Source: Oceanicaulis sp052055585 (GTDB taxonomy: Bacteria; Pseudomonadota; Alphaproteobacteria; Caulobacterales; Maricaulaceae). From it: a stretch of DNA of 64,000 bases. The notes beneath the pieces are model-generated. The model was not told the DNA's origin, made no database searches, and saw only the letters and a program-made list of their open reading frames with translations. This document shows positions 51,613 to 59,860 of this stretch, piece after piece. The number at the start of each line of letters is the position of its first letter. Position 1 is the first letter of the stretch. The position numbers were made by a program, and so were the translations under genes. The stretch is taken from NCBI RefSeq assembly GCF_052055585.1, contig NZ_CP170485.1, positions 1,178,001 to 1,242,000 of the forward strand, written 5' to 3'.

Positions 51613-52971
51613 TTAAGCGGCTCTTAATCGGTCCAGGAAATCAGTCACATCCTTGCGAAGCTTGGCGGCTTGTTTGCCCAGCTGGTCAGAAGAATTGACC
51701 AGACCCTTTGCCGAAGTCGCGGTGTTTTGCACACTACTGAGCACACCGGCGATGGTCTGGGACACCGAGCCTGAGCTTTGTGCTGTCTGTTCCGTGTTTC
51801 GACTGATTTCTGCTGTGGCGGCGTTCTGTTCTTCCACAGCCGCCGAGATCGAAGTGGAGACGCCATTCACACGCTCAACCGAGCGGGCGACATCTTCAAT
51901 GGCTTCGACCGCACTTTTCACAACGGACTGTATGTTGTTGATCTGTTGTGAGATTTCATCCGTCGCCTTCGCCGTCTGACCGGCGAGCGATTTCACTTCG
52001 CTGGCTACGACTGCAAAGCCCTTGCCGGCATCGCCAGCCCGCGCGGCTTCGATGGTGGCGTTCAGGGCCAGCAGGTTGGTCTGCTCGGCCACCCCCTCGA
52101 TCAGAGTAATGATCTCGCCGATTTTTTGGGCGGCTTCGTCCAGCGTGTTCATTGTCTCACGCGTCAGTTCAGCCTGGCGAGCAGCCTGGGAGGAGCCCGA
52201 TGCGGCTTCACCGGCGCTGGCGGAAATTTCCTGGATCGCCTTGGTGAGTTCCGACGAGGCGCCGGCGACGCTTTGCGCCGTCGCTGTTGCTTCTTCAGCT
52301 GCTGCTGCAACAGTGGAAGCCTGCTGCGAGGAGGTCTCGGCATCGCGCGCCATGGTCCGGGCGCTCTCTGCGAGATCGGTCGAGGTCTGGGCCAGAGTGT
52401 CGGAAATTGCGCCGATCTGGCTTTCCATCTCGTTGGCGAGCTGGTCAAAGATCGCCAGACGTTCTTCATTCTGGCGTTCATAGATCACAGTCAGAACCAG
52501 CTCCATATCGAGCATGACGGCCTTGACCAGAACAGAGACCCGATAGCGAGCCGCTTCCGAGTGACGTCTCCAGTTGATAGGCGAGCCCTTTTTGCGCTGG
52601 TCGTTGAGCACAGCCTCTATGAGGCCCATCATCAGGAAGTTATAGGCGCCGAAATACCATTGGGGCTGAAGTTTCAGCCGCGCATGCGCATCACCAATGG
52701 CGGTGACCGAGCGCGTATACTCATCGTCGAACTTGGCGTCCGCGATCTTCATCCAGTGTTCAAGCTGCTTGTCGCGAGCGTGCTTTACGCCTGCCTCGCC
52801 TCCAAACATGCTGTAGACTTCAGGCCAGCCTTTCAAATGCTGATAAAAGCCATCCAGCGTGGCTGGAAACTCTCGGGCGATAACGGGTTTGAGTTCTCGA
52901 AGCAGTTCACGTTCCTGCTCCTTGATTTTCATGAAGGCGATGCGGGTCTGGTAATCAATCGAGAACGTCAT
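51613..52971 (-). CDS. Globin-coupled chemoreceptor 2 (soluble methyl-accepting protein)
   Basis: This 452-residue protein has the same layout as its neighbour: a protoglobin domain (about 10-170, with H96 in IGDAHARLKLQPQWYFGAY as the probable heme ligand) and a cytoplasmic MCP domain with DQTNLLALNATIEAARAGDA-type tip residues. No transmembrane segment is present. It is similar but not identical to receptor 1, so it is an old tandem duplicate. The frame continues to 53028 from a TTG, but ATG at 52971 with AGG eight bases upstream is chosen. Ligand (oxygen, NO, CO or redox) is unknown. Confidence 0.92.
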   Translation of the reverse strand: MTFSIDYQTRIAFMKIKEQERELLRELKPVIAREFPATLDGFYQHLKGWPEVYSMFGGEAGVKHARDKQLEHWMKIADAKFDDEYTRSVTAIGDAHARLKLQPQWYFGAYNFLMMGLIEAVLNDQRKKGSPINWRRHSEAARYRVSVLVKAVMLDMELVLTVIYERQNEERLAIFDQLANEMESQIGAISDTLAQTSTDLAESARTMARDAETSSQQASTVAAAAEEATATAQSVAGASSELTKAIQEISASAGEAASGSSQAARQAELTRETMNTLDEAAQKIGEIITLIEGVAEQTNLLALNATIEAARAGDAGKGFAVVASEVKSLAGQTAKATDEISQQINNIQSVVKSAVEAIEDVARSVERVNGVSTSISAAVEEQNAATAEISRNTEQTAQSSGSVSQTIAGVLSSVQNTATSAKGLVNSSDQLGKQAAKLRKDVTDFLDRLRAA

Positions 52972-53073
52972 TGGGAACCTGCGAAGGATTGTGAATCGCA
53001 GCGAAGTTGCGTGCGCGTTCACACTCAATCCAAGCTGGTTAACAGGACGCTTCCCTCATGCGGCGAACCGCGT

Positions 53074-53655
53074 TCAACGCACGAACGAGGTTTTCAGATA
53101 CGGGAGTGCCGACCACACGGTCAGGACGGCCAGGAACCAAACCGCTCCGATCCAGTAGTGATACCAGAGCGCGGGATCTCTAAACCCGATCAGGATGATG
53201 ACGAAGGGGGCCGCAGTAATCACCATCTGGAGCGCAGTCTTCAATTTGGCGGTCGCGGTCACCGTCAGGACGCCCTTTGAAGGGTGGATAAAGCGCAGGG
53301 TTGTAATGGCGATGTCCCGACCCAGAATCACAAGGACCGGCAGGACGAGATAGGCGTCAAAACCGCTGATCACGCAGTACGCGACCAGATAGCCGCCCAC
53401 GAGGAACTTGTCTGCGATCGGGTCGAGCAGGGCGCCCAGTGCGCTCTCCGCATTCATGGTCCGCGCCAGCCAGCCATCGAGCCAGTCGGTGAGGGCCGCG
53501 ATCACCAGAATGAGCCCCGCCAGAACACCGAGCCTTATCGCGTCTGATTCCAGCCCGGCTTGTGAACTTTGAACCAGCAGCCAGCCGCCAATGACGCCCG
53601 CAAGGGCGCGTCCGACGGTGAGGGCGTTGGGGATCTGTCGCAGCAGGCTATTCAT
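53074..53655 (-). CDS. pgsA: CDP-diacylglycerol-glycerol-3-phosphate 3-phosphatidyltransferase
   Basis: PgsA (193 residues) makes phosphatidylglycerophosphate, the precursor of phosphatidylglycerol and cardiolipin, in the inner membrane. The CDP-alcohol transferase motif DWLDGWLAR...GALLDPIADK is complete (D-x2-DG-x2-AR-x8-G-x3-D-x3-D). Several hydrophobic helices surround it. ATG at 53655 overlaps the end of uvrC by 8 bases; ATG at 53667 (MSTSMNS) is an alternative. The uvrC-pgsA order is common in alphaproteobacteria. Confidence 0.95.
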   Translation of the reverse strand: MNSLLRQIPNALTVGRALAGVIGGWLLVQSSQAGLESDAIRLGVLAGLILVIAALTDWLDGWLARTMNAESALGALLDPIADKFLVGGYLVAYCVISGFDAYLVLPVLVILGRDIAITTLRFIHPSKGVLTVTATAKLKTALQMVITAAPFVIILIGFRDPALWYHYWIGAVWFLAVLTVWSALPYLKTSFVR

Positions 53656-55558
53656 GGAAGTGCTCATAGATCTTGCGGGCGAGGGCTTTGGACACGCCAT
53701 CCACCGCTTCAAGGTCCGCCAGATTGGCGCGGGAGACGGCCTTGGCCGACCCGAAATGCTTCAGGAGCGCGCTCTTGCGCGTGGCGCCGACGCCGTCGAT
53801 CTCATCGAGCGGGTTTTCCCGTATCTGACGGGCGCGCTTGGCGCGGTGACCGGTAATGGCGAAGCGGTGCGCCTCGTCGCGGATGCGCTGGAGGTAATAC
53901 AGAACCGGATCGTTCATCGGCATGCGGATGGGCGGCTTGCCCGGCATGTAGAACACTTCGCGCCCTGCATCCCGGTCCGGGCCCTTGGCGACCGCGGCGA
54001 CCGCCACATCATCCACACCCAGCTCCTCCATCACTTCCATGACCGAAGACAGCTGACCCTTGCCGCCGTCAATCAGGATCAGGTCCGGCACGGGTGCGCC
54101 GTCCTCGCGCTCTTTCTGCAGGCGGGTGAAGCGGCGCCGGATCATCGCCTGCATCATGGCGAAGTCGTCATTGGTGGCGGCGTCGTCGCCTTTCATGTTG
54201 AATCGGCGATAGCTTTGCTTGTCGAAGCCTTCAGGCCCGGCCACGATCATCGCGCCGAGCGCGTTCGTGCCCTGGATGTGAGAGTTGTCATAAACCTCGA
54301 TGCGTTCGGGGCGCTCTTCGAGTTCAAAGATCCGCGCCACCCCATCCAGCAGCTGCGCCTGAGAGCGGCTTTCCGCCAGCGTCCGGCCCAGGGCTTCCTT
54401 GGCGTTGTGTTCAGCGGCTTCGACCAGCGCCTTCTTGGAGCCACGCTTGGGCGTCTTGATCTCGACCGGATGCCCGGCGCGCAGGCTTAGCGCTTCGGAC
54501 AGTAGCTCGGCCTGCTGCGGATCAGAGCTTGTCAGGATCAGGCGCGGCGCCGGCTTGTCGTCATAGAACTGGGCGATGAAGGCGGACAGGATTTCATCGG
54601 GCGCCGCGTCCTGCTCATGCTTGGGATAGAGCGCGCGATTGCCCCAGTTCTGACCGGCGCGGAAGAAGAAGATCTGCACGCAGGTTTTTCCGCCCTCCTG
54701 ATGCAGGGCGATGACATCGGCAGCCTCCACCCCGTCCGGATTGACGTCTTGCTGGCTGGTGACGGCGGCGATGGCGCGGATGCGGTCGCGCAGCTTGGCG
54801 GCGGTTTCAAAGTCGAGATTTTCCGACGCGGTCGTCATCTCTTCCTGAAGCCGCTGGCGCAACGTGTTGGATCGTCCCGAGAGGAAATCGGTCGCTTCGC
54901 GCACCAGCTCATCATAGTCGGACGGGCTGACAAGATCGACGCACGGCCCGGCGCAGCGCTTGATCTGATAGAGCATGCAGGGGCGGGTTCGGCCCTCATA
55001 AACGCTGTCGGTACAGGTTCTTATGCCGAAAGCCTTTTGCAGCGTGTTCAGCGTGTTGTTCACCGCGCTGGGGCTGGCGAAGGGGCCGAAATAATCGCCC
55101 TTGGCCTTGCGGGCGCCGCGGTGCTTGATCAGCTGCGGGCTCTCATGATCGCGGCGGATCAGGATGTAGGGAAAGCTCTTGTCGTCGCGCAACAGGATGT
55201 TGAAGCGCGGCTTGAGCCGCTTGATCAGGTTCGCTTCCAGTAGCAGCGCTTCGGTCTCGGTGCGGGTGAGCACGAACTCCATCGACCGCGTCAGCGAGAT
55301 CATCAGGGCGATGCGGTTGGTGTGCCCGCCGGACTTGGCGTAGTTCGAGACCCGGTTCTTGAGCTTGCGCGCCTTGCCCACATAGAGGACTTCGCCATCC
55401 TCGCCATACATGCGGTAGACGCCCGGGCCCTGGGACAGGTTCTTCACATAGTCGGCGATGATCTCCGGCCCGGTGCGATACTCCTTCGCCGCCGGCCTGG
55501 GACCAGCGTCAGAGGATTTGTCGAGCGGGGGCGCGTCGGGGCGGTTGGCTTTGACCAT
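53648..55558 (-). CDS. uvrC: Excinuclease ABC subunit C
   Basis: UvrC (636 residues) makes both incisions in nucleotide excision repair with UvrA/UvrB. The N-terminal GIY-YIG nuclease has GVY at 46-48 and YVG at 59-61; a Cys-rich patch (ACxx region CAGPCVD) and a UvrB-binding helix (SENLDFETAAKLRDRI) follow. The RNase-H-like C-terminal nuclease has EVYDNSHIQGTNALGAMIV, and tandem HhH motifs end the protein. ATG at 55558 is preferred over the upstream frame opening at 55630. It precedes pgsA in one transcript. Confidence 0.97.
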   Translation of the reverse strand: MVKANRPDAPPLDKSSDAGPRPAAKEYRTGPEIIADYVKNLSQGPGVYRMYGEDGEVLYVGKARKLKNRVSNYAKSGGHTNRIALMISLTRSMEFVLTRTETEALLLEANLIKRLKPRFNILLRDDKSFPYILIRRDHESPQLIKHRGARKAKGDYFGPFASPSAVNNTLNTLQKAFGIRTCTDSVYEGRTRPCMLYQIKRCAGPCVDLVSPSDYDELVREATDFLSGRSNTLRQRLQEEMTTASENLDFETAAKLRDRIRAIAAVTSQQDVNPDGVEAADVIALHQEGGKTCVQIFFFRAGQNWGNRALYPKHEQDAAPDEILSAFIAQFYDDKPAPRLILTSSDPQQAELLSEALSLRAGHPVEIKTPKRGSKKALVEAAEHNAKEALGRTLAESRSQAQLLDGVARIFELEERPERIEVYDNSHIQGTNALGAMIVAGPEGFDKQSYRRFNMKGDDAATNDDFAMMQAMIRRRFTRLQKEREDGAPVPDLILIDGGKGQLSSVMEVMEELGVDDVAVAAVAKGPDRDAGREVFYMPGKPPIRMPMNDPVLYYLQRIRDEAHRFAITGHRAKRARQIRENPLDEIDGVGATRKSALLKHFGSAKAVSRANLADLEAVDGVSKALARKIYEHFHE

Positions 55559-55589
55559 GGGCCTAAGATAGGCGCGAATATGTGAGTCG

Positions 55590-56003
55590 TCAGCGCCAGC
55601 GGCTGAGGCTGACGCCCACGCTTTCGGCATCCTCGAGCGCAGTCAGCTTGTCGAGCGTCAGATCAAGGCGTTTCACGCGCGGATCGGCAAACAAGGTGTC
55701 GGCGATTTTCTGGGCGAGGTCTTCCAGCAAATCATGGTGGGCGGAGCCTACGATCTGACGCACGGTCTCGGCCATGGCGGCGTAGTTCACGGCCTCCCCA
55801 AGGGCGCCATTGGGATGTGTGGCTTCGGGCGCGACTTCCGCGGTCAGGCTAATTTCCAGCGGCTGCTTGCGGCCGCGCTCTGAATCATAGACGCCCACTT
55901 CCGCGTCGAGGCGCAGGCGATTGACGCGCACGCTGACCTGTTCGCCCGCAAAATCAGGGCGCGGCGTTGCGGCGTTGTGTGCAGCCAGGGCGTCGAGTTT
56001 CAT
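55590..56003 (-). CDS. folB: Dihydroneopterin aldolase (FolB/FolX family)
   Basis: This 137-residue protein belongs to the T-fold aldolases that convert dihydroneopterin to 6-hydroxymethyl-dihydropterin in folate synthesis, or epimerise its triphosphate (FolX). The core VGVYDSERGRKQPLEISLTA and the VNYAAMAETVRQIVGSAHHD...LEDLA region are typical; a lysine late in the protein (LTLDKLTALEDA) fits the catalytic lysine. An N-terminal extension of about 20 residues is present. It is divergent from a PTR1-like reductase, so a pterin role for both is likely. FolB against FolX cannot be settled by eye. Confidence 0.88.
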   Translation of the reverse strand: MKLDALAAHNAATPRPDFAGEQVSVRVNRLRLDAEVGVYDSERGRKQPLEISLTAEVAPEATHPNGALGEAVNYAAMAETVRQIVGSAHHDLLEDLAQKIADTLFADPRVKRLDLTLDKLTALEDAESVGVSLSRWR

Positions 56004-56098
56004 AAAGCGGCCTCTACATCCAGTCTCTGAGAGGGGTATAAGCCGGAATGGCCCGCTGCCAAACCGCTCAGGGCCGATAGAGTGCAGATAGGATTATC

Positions 56099-56860
56099 AT
56101 GGGCGATCTTGTGACCGCAAAACCCGCAGCGCTTGTGACCGGCGGCGCCAAGCGACTGGGCCGCGCCTTCATCGAGGCGCTGGCGGCGGACGGCCATGAT
56201 GTGATCATCCATTACAACAGCTCAGCCGACGAAGCCGAGGCGCTGGCGCGCGAGCTCAAGGGCGTGCGCGCCATTGCGCTGGGCGCGGACCTGTCACAGC
56301 CGGAAGAGACGGCAGGCCTGATCGCCCGCGCGGCCGACGCGCTGGGGCCGGTGGGGGTTTTGGTCAATTCCGCGTCCATCTTTGAACAGGACCAGCTTGC
56401 TGATCTGGGTGCTGAGAGCTTTCACCGTCACATGACGGCGAACACGCTGGCGCCGGCGCTTCTGACCAAGGCCTTGGCCGGGCAGGGGCTGGAACGCGCC
56501 TGTGTGGTCAATGTGCTCGACTACAAGCTCTTCAATCTCAACGCCGATTACTTTTCCTACACGCTCAGCAAAGCGGCGCTCAAAACCATGACGGAGATGC
56601 TGGCGAAGTCACTCGCCCCGAACGTGCGGGTCAACGCCATCGCGCCGGGCCTGACCATGCCGAGCGCGCATCATTCGGACGAGGATTTCGAGCGCGTGCA
56701 TGACGACACGCCGCTCCAGCAGGGCTCGACACCGGAGGATCTGGTGGCGGCGCTGCGCTTCTTCGTCAATACGCCGTCCGTGTCCGGTCAGGTCTTGTGC
56801 GTGGATGGCGGCCAGCATTTCGACCCCAGGCTCAGTCGGGACGTGTTTGAGGCGCTTTGA
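56099..56860 (+). CDS. Pteridine-reductase-like SDR (PTR1/FolM type)
   Basis: This 253-residue short-chain dehydrogenase has TGGAKRLG at residues 14-21, the TG-x3-R-x-G motif of NADPH-dependent pteridine reductases, in a context (ALVTGGAKRLGRA...IIHYNSS) very like Leishmania PTR1. The catalytic set D141, Y154 and K158 has exactly the D-x12-Y-x3-K spacing of PTR1. It probably reduces a dihydropterin such as dihydromonapterin or dihydrofolate. It is divergent from folB (95-base gap), in line with a pterin role. Its stop overlaps the start of the next membrane protein by one base. Confidence 0.85.
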   Translation: MGDLVTAKPAALVTGGAKRLGRAFIEALAADGHDVIIHYNSSADEAEALARELKGVRAIALGADLSQPEETAGLIARAADALGPVGVLVNSASIFEQDQLADLGAESFHRHMTANTLAPALLTKALAGQGLERACVVNVLDYKLFNLNADYFSYTLSKAALKTMTEMLAKSLAPNVRVNAIAPGLTMPSAHHSDEDFERVHDDTPLQQGSTPEDLVAALRFFVNTPSVSGQVLCVDGGQHFDPRLSRDVFEAL

Positions 56861-57384
56861 TGCATTCTGAGAATGAGGGTGACCAGCCAGACTTGAAACT
56901 GACCTTTCGAATAGCGCTCACATATATGGCGAGCGTGACAGGCGCTTGTTTAATAAGCTATTTTCTACCCGAGATTTTTCGCACTGAAATCAAAAGATAC
57001 GCCATTGTGGCTGTGATCGTGTTTGGGGCGATGGCTACCTACAGGTTGCGTCGCGCCCAATCCATCATCCCCGAGGTCCTCAATTGGGGGGTGATCTCAG
57101 GGATGTTCGTTGGATTTATCTATGGTGCGGTCATCCAAATATCGGGGGGGAGCATTTTGCATTATGCTCAACATTTGCCCCAAGAGCCCGATGCGCAGGT
57201 GGTTGTTTGGGCGGTCCTTGGTGGCGTGACCTTGATTATGTATCTGGTGCCGATGGCGCTGGGTGGAGCTGCAGGCTTTCTCGCCAGCTCGGCTGCGCTT
57301 TTCGCGTGGCGGGGCTTTGATAGACGCACCGTGCTGGTCTGCGCGATCGTAATTCCAGCCTTTATGGGGTGCGTTTTGCTCTAA
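56860..57384 (+). CDS. Hypothetical integral membrane protein
   Basis: I do not recognise this 174-residue protein. It has about five hydrophobic stretches (near 16-36, 46-61, 75-97, 112-145 and 157-174) and few charged residues between them, so it is an inner-membrane protein. ATG at 56860 overlaps the TGA of the SDR gene by one base; the TTG three bases earlier is less likely. Base composition is visibly lower in GC than the neighbours, with codons such as ATA, TTA and CGA that they avoid. That suggests later arrival or relaxed selection. Its stop overlaps the convergent QueD-like gene by four bases. Confidence 0.7.
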   Translation: MHSENEGDQPDLKLTFRIALTYMASVTGACLISYFLPEIFRTEIKRYAIVAVIVFGAMATYRLRRAQSIIPEVLNWGVISGMFVGFIYGAVIQISGGSILHYAQHLPQEPDAQVVVWAVLGGVTLIMYLVPMALGGAAGFLASSAALFAWRGFDRRTVLVCAIVIPAFMGCVLL

Positions 57385-57755
57385 CCCCGACGCACCACGG
57401 CCTTTTCGCCCCAGCTTGGGCGGCGGATCTCGACGGCGACGAGGCCCGGCAGGGTCTTCTCGAGGCGTTCGAATACCCAGAAGGCGATGGCTTCGAGCGA
57501 GGGGTGCTCCAGACCTTCCACATCATTGAGGAGGCGGTGGTCGAGCTGGTCCTTGATCTTGTTGATCTCGGATTCCATTTCCCAGAAATCCTTGACCATG
57601 CCGCTTTCAGCCGCACGCGGGCCGGTGATCGTCACCGTGCCGGCGAAGGAATGCCCGTGCATCCGCGAAAACGGATGATCGGCGTCCTTGTGCTCGAAAT
57701 GGTGCGCGGCGTCGAAGGTGAAGTCCTTCGAGATTTCCAGGTGAAGATCGGTCAT
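57381..57755 (-). CDS. PTPS/QueD-fold protein lacking the catalytic cysteine
   Basis: This 124-residue T-fold protein aligns along its length with QueD/6-pyruvoyl-tetrahydropterin synthase. The three zinc histidines are kept (H18, H33, H35 in SRMHGHSF), as is the D72-H73 pair (LDHRLLND). However, the position of the catalytic Cys (C27 in E. coli QueD) is F29, and the pterin-anchoring Glu of the KET motif is replaced in VEIRRPSWGEK. It therefore probably does not carry out the standard reaction; it may bind another pterin or purine-like ligand. The frame opens at 57806, but ATG at 57755 gives the family start. The pterin genes folB and the PTR1-like SDR are within 2 kb. Confidence 0.82.
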   Translation of the reverse strand: MTDLHLEISKDFTFDAAHHFEHKDADHPFSRMHGHSFAGTVTITGPRAAESGMVKDFWEMESEINKIKDQLDHRLLNDVEGLEHPSLEAIAFWVFERLEKTLPGLVAVEIRRPSWGEKAVVRRG

Positions 57756-57859
57756 GGTCAGGGTTTCATGCTCAAGCAAGGCGCGCCATATACAGGCAAA
57801 GCGCACAAAAGAGAACCGTTCCCGGCTGTTTGTCGCAGTCCGGGCCAGAGAGAGACGAT

Positions 57860-58063
57860 ATGAGTGAAACGCCCGCCCGCCCGTCCGTGTCCAAAATCAC
57901 CCTCTTGCTCTGGGCCTTGCCGGTTCTTGTTGGCGTGGGCGTGCTCGGCCTGACTTATGCGCTCCACTGGGAGCCCTGGTTCGGCTTCGCCAGCATCATT
58001 GCGGGCGCGCTTCTAACCGTCATGTTGGTCGGCAACCACTTCCATGTGGGTCCGGACGCCTAG
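57860..58063 (+). CDS. Small hypothetical membrane protein
   Basis: This 67-residue protein has two predicted membrane helices (about 12-33 and 39-58) joined by a short loop with WEPWFGF, and a C-terminal His/Gly tail. The family is not recognised. ATG at 57860 follows AGAGAG; a TTG ten codons upstream is less likely. It is divergent from the QueD-like gene and ends one base before the stop of a convergent VOC gene. Confidence 0.6.
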   Translation: MSETPARPSVSKITLLLWALPVLVGVGVLGLTYALHWEPWFGFASIIAGALLTVMLVGNHFHVGPDA

Positions 58064-58064
58064 C

Positions 58065-58481
58065 TCAGGCCTGAGACTTCATCGTCACCAGAGACCAGAC
58101 ATGGCCATACGGGTCGCGCACCTTGCCGTGACGGCCGAAGAATTCATCAGTCAGCGCACGCACTGACGTGCATCCGGCGTCAATGGCGCGGGCGTACCAG
58201 GCGTCGGCGTCATCCACCTGCAGGCTGATCGTGAAGGTCGTGCGGTCGCCCAGCGTCGGCGGCGCCACATTGCCGATCATGGCTTCGTGCTCGGGGAACT
58301 CGTCCGCCAAATAGATCGCCCCGCCATTGATGCGCAGGCTGGCATGACCCAGCTTGCCTTCAAACTCATAGCGCTCGGCTTCTTCGGCGCCGAAGGCCCG
58401 TTCATAGAAGGCGATGGCCTCGATGCCATTGCGCACGCTCAGATAGGGCACGACCGGGCTGGGTTTCGGCGTTTCACTCAT
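58065..58481 (-). CDS. VOC family protein, PhnB-like
   Basis: This 138-residue protein resembles the PhnB group of glyoxalase-fold proteins: VPYLSVRNGIEAIAFYERAFG at the start, LGHASLRINGGAIYLADEFP in the first module and KVRDPYGHVWSLVT at the end. Such proteins often lack known enzyme activity. It has no visible relation to the VOC gene at 43450. GGAG lies seven bases before the ATG. It is divergent from rarA with 62 bases between. Confidence 0.88.
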   Translation of the reverse strand: MSETPKPSPVVPYLSVRNGIEAIAFYERAFGAEEAERYEFEGKLGHASLRINGGAIYLADEFPEHEAMIGNVAPPTLGDRTTFTISLQVDDADAWYARAIDAGCTSVRALTDEFFGRHGKVRDPYGHVWSLVTMKSQA

Positions 58482-58543
58482 CTCGACACTCCACTGGTGT
58501 GAACATTTGCGAACACGGGCCAGCTTAGCCCATAGTCCGCGCC

Positions 58544-59860
58544 ATGAGCGATCTGTTTTCTTCCGCCGGTCTTGAGACCGAAGCGCCGCGCCCGCTGGCT
58601 GACCGTTTGCGTCCGCAAACCCTCGATGAGGTCGTGGGACAGGACCATGTGCTGGGCCCGACCGGGCCGCTGGGGCGCATGCTGGCGCAGGGGCGTCTGT
58701 CCTCCCTGATCCTGTGGGGGCCGCCGGGGGTGGGCAAAACCACGATTGCGCGCCTTCTGGCCGAGAAGGCGGGGCTTGAGTTTGACGCCATTTCGGCGGT
58801 GTTCTCCGGCGTCGCCGATCTCAAGAAGGCGTTTGATCGCGCTCGCGCCCGGCGTCAGGCGGGACGGGGCACGCTGTTGTTCGTGGACGAGATCCACCGC
58901 TTCAACCGCGCCCAGCAGGATGGCTTTTTGCCCGTGGCCGAGGAGGGGATCATCACCCTTGTGGGCGCCACCACGGAAAACCCCAGTTTCGAGCTGAATG
59001 CCGCGCTTCTGTCGCGCTGTCAGGTGATGGTGCTCAAACGGCTCGACGCCGAAGCGCTGGAAAAGCTGCTCAAGCGCGCCGAGGCCGAGGAGGGGACGAC
59101 GTTGCCCCTGACTGAAGAGGCGCGCGAAGGCCTGATCGCCATGGCCGATGGCGATGGCCGATACATGCTCAACCTTGCTGAAGAGCTGATCGCGCTGGAG
59201 CCCGAGGCGCCGCTCGACCTCAAGGACCTGTCGTCAGTCTTGCAAAAGCGCGCCCCGGTCTACGACAAGGACCGGGAGGAGCATTACAACCTCATCTCGG
59301 CGCTGCATAAGTCCGTGCGCGGCTCGGACCCGGACGCGGCACTCTACTGGCTGGCGCGCATGTTGAGCGCGGGCGAGGACCCGCTCTATCTGGCGCGGCG
59401 GATCGTGCGCATGGCGAATGAGGAGATTGGCCTCGCGGACCCCGGCGCCGTGCATGCGGCGCTCGCGGCCAAGGATGTCTATGAGTTTCTGGGCAGTCCC
59501 GAGGGGGATCTGGCGCTGGCGCAGGCCGTGGTCCATATCGCTTGCGCGCCCAAATCAAACGCTGTCTACACCGCCTGGAAATCCGCCCTGCGCACCGCCA
59601 AGGGCACCGGCTCGCTAATGCCGCCCGCCCATATCCTCAACGCCCCCACCAAGCTCATGAAAGAGGTGGGCTATGGCAAGGGCTATGAGTACGACCATGA
59701 CGTGGAAGGCGGCGTCTCGGGCCAGAACTATTTCCCCACGGAAATGGGCAAGCCGCCGACCTTCTACGACCCCAAACCCCAAGGCCGCGAAGCTGCGCTG
59801 CTGGAACGGCTGGAACGGTTTCGGGCGGTCAGGGCGGAGCGGGCGAGGCGGGGGGATTAG
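58544..59860 (+). CDS. rarA: Replication-associated recombination protein A
   Basis: RarA/MgsA (438 residues) is an AAA+ ATPase that acts at stalled replication forks with SSB and RecA. Walker A GPPGVGKT is at 59-66 and Walker B LLFVDEIHRFN has D115/E116; sensor motif VGATTENPSFELN follows. The C-terminal tetramerisation part with SAGEDPLYLARRI and YDHDVEGGVSGQNYFPTEMG is complete. The start has little Shine-Dalgarno signal. Its stop overlaps the DUF805 gene stop by four bases (TTAG). Confidence 0.96.
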   Translation: MSDLFSSAGLETEAPRPLADRLRPQTLDEVVGQDHVLGPTGPLGRMLAQGRLSSLILWGPPGVGKTTIARLLAEKAGLEFDAISAVFSGVADLKKAFDRARARRQAGRGTLLFVDEIHRFNRAQQDGFLPVAEEGIITLVGATTENPSFELNAALLSRCQVMVLKRLDAEALEKLLKRAEAEEGTTLPLTEEAREGLIAMADGDGRYMLNLAEELIALEPEAPLDLKDLSSVLQKRAPVYDKDREEHYNLISALHKSVRGSDPDAALYWLARMLSAGEDPLYLARRIVRMANEEIGLADPGAVHAALAAKDVYEFLGSPEGDLALAQAVVHIACAPKSNAVYTAWKSALRTAKGTGSLMPPAHILNAPTKLMKEVGYGKGYEYDHDVEGGVSGQNYFPTEMGKPPTFYDPKPQGREAALLERLERFRAVRAERARRGD

